A stretch of DNA of 64,000 nucleotides from Farysia itapuensis (Eukaryota; Basidiomycota; Ustilaginomycetes; Ustilaginales; Ustilaginaceae). Positions within the stretch are counted from its first letter, which is position 1; every line of letters starts with the position of its first letter. The stretch is from NCBI GenBank assembly GCA_023212645.1, contig JALBYC010000012.1, forward strand, positions 62,001 through 126,000, read 5' to 3'. Positions 40,126 through 47,451 of this stretch are shown here, in pieces. Position numbers and translations under genes: made by a program. Below the pieces are notes generated by a model. The model saw nothing but the letters and a program-made list of their open reading frames with translations, did no database searches and was not told the origin of the DNA.

Positions 40126-40901
40126 TTAACAGCACCCGCCTTGGCTCTGCTGCTGGACATTCTGGCCTTGACCGACCTTGAGAGCGCCCTTGCCGCCTTG
40201 TTGGTTGTTGACCGTGCTGGATCCCATGCGGTCCTTGATCTGCTTGGCCATGGTCAAGAAAGCTTGCTCGACATTCGTGGCCGACTTGGCCGATGTCTCT
40301 AGGAAGGGGATGCTAAGCTGATCGGCAAACTCTTTGGCCGTTGCGTACTCGACCACCTTTTTGTTGGTCAAGTCCGACTTGTTACCGACCAGCAGCTTGT
40401 TAACACCTTCGCATGCGTATCGGTCGATCTCCTGCAGCCATTGCTTGACGTTGTTGAAAGTGTCGTTATCAGTGACATCGTATACGACAATGATACCGTG
40501 GGCGCCTCGGTAGTAGGACGAGGTAATGGTTCGGAATCGCTCTTGTCCAGCCGTGTCCCACTGATCGCAGAAAGAGTCAAGCGTCGCATGTCAGCAAACA
40601 GATGGTCGACAAGTACGAATCCCTTGGCTACTCTACTCACGATCTGAAGCTTTACTGTCTTGCCCTCGAGCTCGATGGTTCGAATCTTGAAGTCGACACC
40701 GATCGCTGTAGACCGCAGAGACATTGGTCAGTACACGTTCAATATATCCGCATTCACATGACTGCAGTACGTACTTGAGATGTAGGACTCTGTGTAAGTA
40801 TCATCGGCAAATCGAAGGAGCAAACACGACTTTCCAACACCAGAGTCGCCGATCAGCAAAAGCTTGAAGAGGTAATCGTAATCCGCAGAAAGGCCCGCCA
40901 T
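40126..40901 (-). CDS. YPT1: Rab GTPase YPT1 (Rab1)
   Basis: Small GTPase controlling ER-to-Golgi transport and autophagy. Three exons: 40775-40901, 40641-40705 and 40126-40560, with introns of 69 and 80 nt (GTACGT and GTGAGT donors). The spliced product has 208 residues. It shows GDSGVGKS (P-loop), the effector segment [43 protein letters not shown] and ETSAKSATN. The C-terminal GGCC is the double-geranylgeranylation signal. The short introns and their positions in the switch region fit other fungal YPT1 genes. It is divergent from the IDO-PPTase gene. Confidence 0.97.
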
Positions 40902-41610
40902 CGTGAGATCGGTGAAGCGTTCTAGCAGATGTCCAGTTGAAACAGAATGAAACGCAGCTATAAGTTGCGATGTGGTGCAAGGATGAGGACGATGTGCACG
41001 ACGAGATGGAGGTTGGCGATCAGGTCGTTGTGTCACACAGTGGCTGTGAATCTGTTTCACAACGTGACAAACGTGTTTCTTTTTTGTATTCGGCCATAAG
41101 CGAAAATTGGGATCTAACACAGTAATGCCACTCAACAAAGATGCGTGGCAATCGGGCCTCGACAACGACCGCGATTGCCGTGGACGACGAAGGGAATGTA
41201 CAAGGACGACGTCGGCTCTGGCTACTGTGGCGAGGATCGGATTGTGTACCTGCGAGTGTTTGAGAGAGAGAGAGCGCAGTGCAGCAGAAACAGATCTCCG
41301 AGAGTTGCGAGTCGGTGCCGGACCGAAGGTTCATTGGCGCTGAGTCAAATTCACGATTTGATGATTTCAACATTCACTTTCATTGTCGATCCTCTCTCTC
41401 TCTCTCCTCTTGATACCATCCCCAGATCGACTTCGTATCTCGACACATCGAGCCAAGCCTCGTCCTGGAACGCCCAAACCGCGCCAGTCCTTATCTGCCA
41501 CGCTTAGGCGTCCCTCTGGACGACCGTTTCTTCGCTTGGTCTCCGTCTACATCTGTATATAATCCGGCTGTTCTGATCACTTGTCAGCCTTTCGCCACAT
41601 ATTCATCAGC
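40902..41610. promoter_or_regulatory. Divergent promoter region YPT1 / IDO-PPTase
   Basis: 709 bp with no convincing gene. A TATA-like TATATAAT at 41553-41560 lies about 55 bp upstream of the IDO-PPTase ATG. CT-rich microsatellite-like runs (CTCTCTCT) occur near 41395-41410, and GAGAGA near 41265. Confidence 0.6.
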
Positions 41611-44600
41611 ATGACTGCAAGTCATCTCGCCTATTCTGTCGCTTCAGAGGCCGGACCTTCCAAGCCAATCGTGGGAAGGCCCACCTCTCCGATCGCCATC
41701 ACATCACGCAAGCCTTTCTACCCTGTTTGGCCTGATTCTCACGATGATGCTGAATACTATGAAATCCCTCCAGACCATTTCCTCGCTCAGCAAAGAGGTC
41801 CGCACAAGCAGCCTTCATGGGAAGCTTCCTCACCGTTGTCGGAGCAAAGCTTTGCCTCTTTAACCCCGTCAGCCTCTGCCTCTGAAGGCTATGCATCTTA
41901 TGACGTTGCATCACAGCCACTTTCCGAACTGGCTAGTGCCATACAAGCTGGTATTCCCGCAGCACCGGCATCATCTGGGTTCGGTCCAGTGGACCTTGTG
42001 CCTCGTCTGCCAGGATTCTCTACCATCAATCAGCAGATTCCAGACACATCCACCCTTGCCGCTGCAGATTTCGATGTCGACGTCCGCTCCGGCTTTCTGC
42101 CTCCCGAGCAGCCTGTCATTCGACTGAGCGGAGACCACGAAGCACTATGGGAATATGCTTTAGATCAGGCAAAGCGCATACCTCTCATGCAGGGTGGTGG
42201 TGGCATCAAGACAACACAGCAGCAGCGGCTCCAAGCTCAAAGATGGCGCAGGAGCATTCGCGAAATGCCAGTACTCTCGCTCTCGCACGAGCTCGCCAAC
42301 GACATCCGCTATGCTCGTCGTGGCCACGTCGTACTATCCTTCCTCGCGCACTTTTACATTCACAGTCAACCCAGGTTGCAACCTCAAACTGTCCGCAGTG
42401 CCAATTCTTGGCGAAGCTTCCTCTCGCGCAAGCCAACACACCAGACACAGGATGATCTCGACCGTGCGGATGAACTGGTTGGTAAATACGCTCGCCGCTT
42501 GCCAGCAGCCATTGCCGTTCCCTGGGTTCAGCTCTCACACAAGCTCGATCTGCCACCTGTTCTTACGTATGCCACCAGCGTTCTTTGGAACTGGGCTTAC
42601 ATCGATCCTGCTCGAGGTCTCGAAGCCGACAACTTACGCATCACAGAAACCTTCACCGGTACAAAGTCAGAGGAGCACTTCTTCCTCACTTCTTTGCTTA
42701 TCGAAGCACGTGGCGTCGAGGCACTCGATTTGATGCGAGCAAGTCTTGACGAGGCTTTCGTCGGCGATCGTACAGCTCGTCGTCGAATCGCTTTCAACCT
42801 CAACCGTCTTGCCCTTGTTCTTCAGGATCTTTCGAAACTGTTGCACGACGTTCGGACTGACTGCGATCCCAAGGTATTTTACTGGGGTATTCGACCATGG
42901 TTTGTTGGCAGTGACACTGTAGACAAGGGCGAAGTGCCTGGGTGGCAGTTCGAAGGCGTCGACCCGGAAGGAGAGCGACGATTGCACTCTGGTCCCTCGG
43001 CTGGTCAGAGTTCCATGATCCATGCCATCGACGTATTCTTGGATGTCGACCATAGCCGCAGCAAAGAACGACCCAATCGACCTTCAGCGCAAAGTGGCGA
43101 GAACCCGGGCACCTCGGCGACCTTCATGGAGCGGATGCAACAATATATGCCTGGTCACCACCGAGCCTTTTTGACCCATCTTCGCTCGATCTCATTCGAT
43201 GACGAGGAAGACGATGAAGACAACCGCGCGTCGCAATCTGTTGCCACGACCACGGACGGGGAAGACACACCGCTCGAACCTATGGCTCCTCCGCACCCTA
43301 TTCGATCTCTCGCTATCAAAGCCAAGGACGAAGTTCACGACGAAGGTCTGCCTGCTGCTTACGACAATGCGATCAAGGAGCTCAAAGCCTTGCGTGACGA
43401 GCACATGAAGATCGCCTACCTGTACATTGTATCCCAAGCACGTGGCTCTCCCCCCGACGAATACTCGTCTCTCTCCAAAGGGTTCACCGGAGAAACGGAC
43501 TCCAGGAAGAAGGGTCGTGCCGACTCGGAGCAAGGCGCGGGAGCAAAGGGGACGGGAGGGACTGACCTGGTCTCATTTCTCAAAGACTGTCGGATCAACA
43601 CTGTCGACACTTTACTCTCCGCCACTAGCACGGCAAAAGAAGTCGTCCAGAGTGTCGTACCCACTGCGAGCACGTCAAGCTCCAGCTCCGCCGCTGCAGT
43701 AACAACAGGTCAGTCCCTCCCCCCTTCCCTTTCCGTCTCTGCGAATCAGCCGAGTCCGGATGTATTCAACGACTTTCGGGACAGTCGAACTGACCCTCGT
43801 GTGAACTCTGGATTACAGATCTGGGCCATCAACATCCGTGATTGGGAGCCAGAATCAGACGCCTCTTTCGCCGAGCTTGTCTCGCGGCTTCTACCAGGGG
43901 AAAAGCTGGCTGCCGATCGCAACAAAGTGACGCGCTACTATCGTCAGATCGATCGTACGCGGTCTTTGGTAGCTCGCCTTTTGCCCCGGCTCCTGCTTCA
44001 TCAGCTTTTTGGATTCCGGTGGGAGGACATCACCTTTGCTACGACAACCGAAGGTCGACCTTTCGTGCAGACTCCGCCAGTGCCTACGCCCTTCGATTTC
44101 AACATTTCGCATGACAGTGACTGGGTCGTTATGGCCTTTACAGCTTCCACGCGCGAAGCTTGCCCGCGACTGGGTGTGGACGTCATGTCCTTGCAGTTGC
44201 CAAAGTACGAGTCATCTGTCCGATCCTTCGCCGAGACAATGGACCTGGCTATGACTCCTCCCGAAGTCACATGGGTGCTTGCGCCGATTTCGACAATAGA
44301 CGGCGAGGCAAAGACCTTGTCAAGACTGTACAAATTGTGGACGTACAAAGAGGCCTACACCAAAAACATCGGCAAGGGTCTTGGATTCGACTTTACTACC
44401 GTACATTTCGACTTTGACGCGACTGGTCATCATGGCGTCTTGCGCGTGAATGGGGCGATGCAAAGTGGCTACCAGTTCACCGACATTCTTCTGCCCGGTC
44501 CGGGACCCGCATCACAGCTGGTTGTGTGCGAAGGACCTATCGCACAGCCTTTTGCAAATGGCAACGCGCAATTTGCGCCTCAGCTCTCGGCTACAGATGC

Positions 44601-44670
44601 TCAACAAAGCGGCCTTCTGCACATTTGGACGCTCCCTGCACTTCTCGACAAAGTAGCCGCTGTGCTCTAG
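41611..44670 (+). CDS. Indoleamine 2,3-dioxygenase fused to 4'-phosphopantetheinyl transferase
   Basis: One uninterrupted frame of 1,019 residues joins two enzymes. Residues about 170-665 are a heme IDO (tryptophan to N-formylkynurenine, kynurenine/NAD route): WVQLSHKLDLPPVLTYA, FYWGIRPWFVGSD, YMPGHHRAFL, proximal-type His598 in DEHMKIAYLYI, and the GTGGTDLVSFLKDCR loop. A Ser-rich linker (about 666-736) leads to a Sfp/Lys5-type PPTase (737-1019). It begins IWAINIRDWEPES and has FNISHDSDWVV (H834), GVDVM (D857) and WTYKEAYTKNIGKGLG (E914), so the CoA/Mg-binding residues are present. PPTases load carrier domains such as those of aminoadipate reductase and polyketide synthases. There is no Met between the domains that could start a complete PPTase. 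The ATG at 41611 is the first; earlier codons are TTG-led. A consensus-like intron spans the junction (see findings). Confidence 0.9.
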   Translation: MTASHLAYSVASEAGPSKPIVGRPTSPIAITSRKPFYPVWPDSHDDAEYYEIPPDHFLAQQRGPHKQPSWEASSPLSEQSFASLTPSASASEGYASYDVASQPLSELASAIQAGIPAAPASSGFGPVDLVPRLPGFSTINQQIPDTSTLAAADFDVDVRSGFLPPEQPVIRLSGDHEALWEYALDQAKRIPLMQGGGGIKTTQQQRLQAQRWRRSIREMPVLSLSHELANDIRYARRGHVVLSFLAHFYIHSQPRLQPQTVRSANSWRSFLSRKPTHQTQDDLDRADELVGKYARRLPAAIAVPWVQLSHKLDLPPVLTYATSVLWNWAYIDPARGLEADNLRITETFTGTKSEEHFFLTSLLIEARGVEALDLMRASLDEAFVGDRTARRRIAFNLNRLALVLQDLSKLLHDVRTDCDPKVFYWGIRPWFVGSDTVDKGEVPGWQFEGVDPEGERRLHSGPSAGQSSMIHAIDVFLDVDHSRSKERPNRPSAQSGENPGTSATFMERMQQYMPGHHRAFLTHLRSISFDDEEDDEDNRASQSVATTTDGEDTPLEPMAPPHPIRSLAIKAKDEVHDEGLPAAYDNAIKELKALRDEHMKIAYLYIVSQARGSPPDEYSSLSKGFTGETDSRKKGRADSEQGAGAKGTGGTDLVSFLKDCRINTVDTLLSATSTAKEVVQSVVPTASTSSSSSAAAVTTGQSLPPSLSVSANQPSPDVFNDFRDSRTDPRVNSGLQIWAINIRDWEPESDASFAELVSRLLPGEKLAADRNKVTRYYRQIDRTRSLVARLLPRLLLHQLFGFRWEDITFATTTEGRPFVQTPPVPTPFDFNISHDSDWVVMAFTASTREACPRLGVDVMSLQLPKYESSVRSFAETMDLAMTPPEVTWVLAPISTIDGEAKTLSRLYKLWTYKEAYTKNIGKGLGFDFTTVHFDFDATGHHGVLRVNGAMQSGYQFTDILLPGPGPASQLVVCEGPIAQPFANGNAQFAPQLSATDAQQSGLLHIWTLPALLDKVAAVL

Positions 44671-46029
44671 CCTCCTCCTCTCGGCGCACGCTTCACACAA
44701 ACGAAAGGGCAGAAGTGGGAAACGAAAATCTAGACTCTAATGGAAAGGGCCTGTCACTGCCGGCAGTGTTTCTTCTGCGTTTGCGGAAGGGGCAGGGTCG
44801 ACGGTGTCAGACTCTTAATCTGTTATAGTCTAGGTTCCGGCTCCTACTTCAGTTCACTTCACTGCTTTTGTCGATGTTGAGGAGCAGGAGTGGGGCTTCA
44901 AGTTCAATCTCCAGCTGGAAAGGGCCTGTCCCCACCAATGACATTCTTTCTGCCTGTCTGGAAAGAGTGTTGTCGACGGTGTCAGACTCTTAATCAGTTG
45001 GAGATGGGCTTTAGGCCCTACTTCAGTTTCTGCATCAACACCTCCGGTAGGAAGGAGAAAGATTCGGAGCTCAATCTTCAACTGGAAAGGGCCTGTCACC
45101 ACCAACGTTGTTCTATCTGCCTACATTTTTGGTTAGGACAGCGTCGACGATGTCAGACTCTTAATCTATTGAAGATGGATGCCGACTCTTCCTCCGCACA
45201 GTCGATCTCTGGCCATTTGCGACGGGAACAAAACCCTTGATGCCTCGAATCGCTTTACTCTACAGTCTAATCGGTGTACCGTCGAGCTCGGCACTTCACT
45301 TCGTATGTCTTGCGAAAGAATGTATTTACTTCAAACCGTGTCTATATCGTCAGCTCCTTCCTCGCACCTCCGTACACATGCGCAACACACACTGCAACTA
45401 CATCGTCAACTTTGGATCCCGCGACTGTGTTCGAGTGAAGAAATTTGTTCTACAAGACCAAGGACGCGAGGCAATGATCGAAGGCTTGCAGCATTTGCAG
45501 ATGAGAAACACTCACATTGCGCTGTAAACTTTGTGCGGGCTATAGTCATCGAACCATACTTAACCTACACAAAAAGGTACCGTATCAAAGCTCATTGTCT
45601 GATGCGCGCTAGGATACTTCCCTTTGTTCCGTTCTGTCCGCTAGCTTACCAGCGGGATTCAGCCATATTCGCTAAAACACACAGACACACGGTACGCGCT
45701 AAACTTCTCGCCTTAGTCGGTTCTCAGACCAAAAAACTGGGGGGAGATGTCTTGCATGTTCATGGTCATATCTCGCAAAATGGCTCACCGTGCGCCATCG
45801 CAGCACCAGCACTTCATTTCATCACCCGATAAATGGCTCAGCTCATTTCCCATTGTGATTGTTCTTGTCTAATGCATTGTGGGTGTGCAGATGCGTGTGT
45901 CCTGCAGAAAAGCTTTGCGCTTTTCCATCTTCTGATCACCTCTTCTCCTTCGCACCTGACGTTGCAGAGATCGCGTTCCTCGAGGGTCCTAGGCAATACT
46001 GTCGAGCCTACGCGAACTACGTGCTCGAG
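44671..46029. other. Gene-free stretch with tRNA-related repeats
   Basis: A 1.36-kb region between the IDO-PPTase stop and the HARBI1-like ATG. It contains the three repeats annotated separately (44741-45180). The remainder (45181-46029) has short open frames without recognisable content. No terminal inverted repeats for the transposase could be identified by eye. Confidence 0.5.
44741..45180 (+). repeat. Three ~170-bp tandem repeats with tRNA-Lys anticodon arm
   Basis: Units start at TGGAAAGGGCCTGTC (44741, 44916 and 45083). Each contains GTCGACG(G/A)TGTCAGACTCTTAATC, the latter part at 44806, 44981 and 45152, giving periods of 175 and 171 bp. GTCAGACTCTTAATCTG (44806-44822) equals 17 nt of the spliced anticodon arm of tRNA-Lys(CTT). 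Unit 1 has a B-box-like GGTTCCGGCTCC at 44833-44844. The copies differ by substitutions and small indels. Confidence 0.75.
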
Positions 46030-47250
46030 ATGGACTTGTCGCTTTATGACTCGCACGACTCTGACTTCGAGAGCGTCTCCGATGGCTCCTCTTCCACAGA
46101 CGACCCTTCACCACCAGATGTCGAGCTGGACATTTACATTCTCGTCGCGATTGTTGTAATAGCGTGCAAAGTGGGGAAGGCAGCAAAGGCGGCGGAAATC
46201 GTACGCACGATCGGACTCACGAAGTTCTGGGAAACCGAAGTACAGCGGTGGCCTAGTGATCGCTTCCAGAGGAACTTTCACATGAAGCGGACGACCTTCG
46301 ACGCCATCGTCACTGCCCTGGGTCCAGCTTTGAAAGGCTGTAGTAAGCTACAGGACTTGCATCCGACCGAACCTGACAAAGTCTGCGCCATCGGAATCTG
46401 GCATTTCAAAGAGGCCTATTCCTGTTTCCAAAGCTTGGGCAACAAGTTCCATGTCAGCAAATCTGCAGCTTTTCACTGTACTGTCGCCTTCGCGCAGGCG
46501 CTGATTGTAGTCTTGCAGCAGAAATACATACAAATGCCGCGTAAAGACGAGGCCCTCAAGGCTGTCTCGGCGAAATTTGCGGCGAAATCTGGAGGTGTGT
46601 TTAAGAAGGCGATTGGTGTCGTTGACACCTTGCACATTCCGATCAAGAGGCCATTCTGGTTCCGTCAGTATACCAACAGCGAGGGGTGGACAAGTCTGAA
46701 TTGCCTCGCTGTCGTCGATCATAACAAGATCATAAGGCTCTGGCAGGGTGAGTTTTCTCACGTAGTCGATGACAACTACCTGCTTGAGATGACAAAGTTG
46801 CATGAAAGTCCTTTTGTATCCAAGGGCTACTATCTGCTGGGAGACGCTGCTTTCCCACTTTCCTCTTGGCTCTTGACGCCATACAACGAAGCAGAGGACG
46901 AGATGACAGAGCTCGAAATTGGTTTCAACGAGACACTGTCAAGCGCTCGCAAGATCTTCCAGGAGGCCATAGACGAGGCCAGAAACAGATGGAAAATCCT
47001 GCGGCAGGTGAATGCAAAGCCTCAGGAAGCGTATGACTGGATGACAGCTTGCATCATTCTACACAACTTCTGCAGACATCACAACGACCCATGCATGCCC
47101 AACTGGCAGCACGCGCCGGGAAGAACGATGGCAGAGCCAGCTACATATGAGCATCGTCCCGCCCAAACGCCAGCAGCACTTGCATGGCGAGACTCTCTGG
47201 CCACGCGTGTCTGGCTAAAAGCTAGGGGGAAAAGATCGTGCAGTCCCTGA
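46030..47250 (+). CDS. PIF/Harbinger-type transposase (HARBI1-like), catalytic residue changed
   Basis: A 406-residue protein with the DDE_Tnp_4-type nuclease fold. The ATG at 46030 (MDLSLYDSHDSDF) follows a TTG-only upstream extension. The N-terminal half has the helix-rich DNA-binding-like region (RFQRNFHMKRTTFDAIV). The first catalytic Asp is D199 in GVVDTLHIPIKRP, and the second is D272 in LLGDAAFPLSSWLLTPY. At the third position, where the family has Glu (R-x-V-x-E-x-AFGxLK), the sequence reads ARKIFQEAIDEARNRWKIL, putting Gln at 311 (with Glu 312 next to it) and losing GxLK. The C-terminal ACIILHNFC is conserved. There is no intron or stop, so it is either a decaying transposon or a domesticated gene. 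Confidence 0.85.
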   Translation: MDLSLYDSHDSDFESVSDGSSSTDDPSPPDVELDIYILVAIVVIACKVGKAAKAAEIVRTIGLTKFWETEVQRWPSDRFQRNFHMKRTTFDAIVTALGPALKGCSKLQDLHPTEPDKVCAIGIWHFKEAYSCFQSLGNKFHVSKSAAFHCTVAFAQALIVVLQQKYIQMPRKDEALKAVSAKFAAKSGGVFKKAIGVVDTLHIPIKRPFWFRQYTNSEGWTSLNCLAVVDHNKIIRLWQGEFSHVVDDNYLLEMTKLHESPFVSKGYYLLGDAAFPLSSWLLTPYNEAEDEMTELEIGFNETLSSARKIFQEAIDEARNRWKILRQVNAKPQEAYDWMTACIILHNFCRHHNDPCMPNWQHAPGRTMAEPATYEHRPAQTPAALAWRDSLATRVWLKARGKRSCSP

Positions 47251-47451
47251 CGACGCATCTGTGCATATGTCGAAACAGTTTCTTCTCGCTCCTCGAATAC
47301 TCACCCATACTTTCGCATCTTGAATTCGTATATTTGGCGTGTCGCGCTCTCTCTCCACTTTGAAGTTTGAACGTTTGTGTTGCTCTTTCAGTTGAACATC
47401 AAACAACGTCCGTGATTCCCCCTTGACGGTCAGGCCGTGCAGGAATCTCTC

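Noticed and set aside
43427..43702. Possible separate first exon for the PPTase
   Set aside because: The frame that would splice in phase to the PPTase is closed by a stop at 43700-43702, with no start between it and the donor.
43709..43818. Treating the segment as a constitutive intron in the gene model
   Set aside because: Removing it shifts the frame and cuts off a PPTase that has all its motifs, so the continuous frame is annotated and the segment is reported as a possible regulated intron.
44890..45240. 116-codon open frame with repeated RRCQTLN peptides
   Set aside because: The peptide repetition is a by-product of the 170-bp DNA repeats carrying a tRNA arm; no sign of selection for protein.
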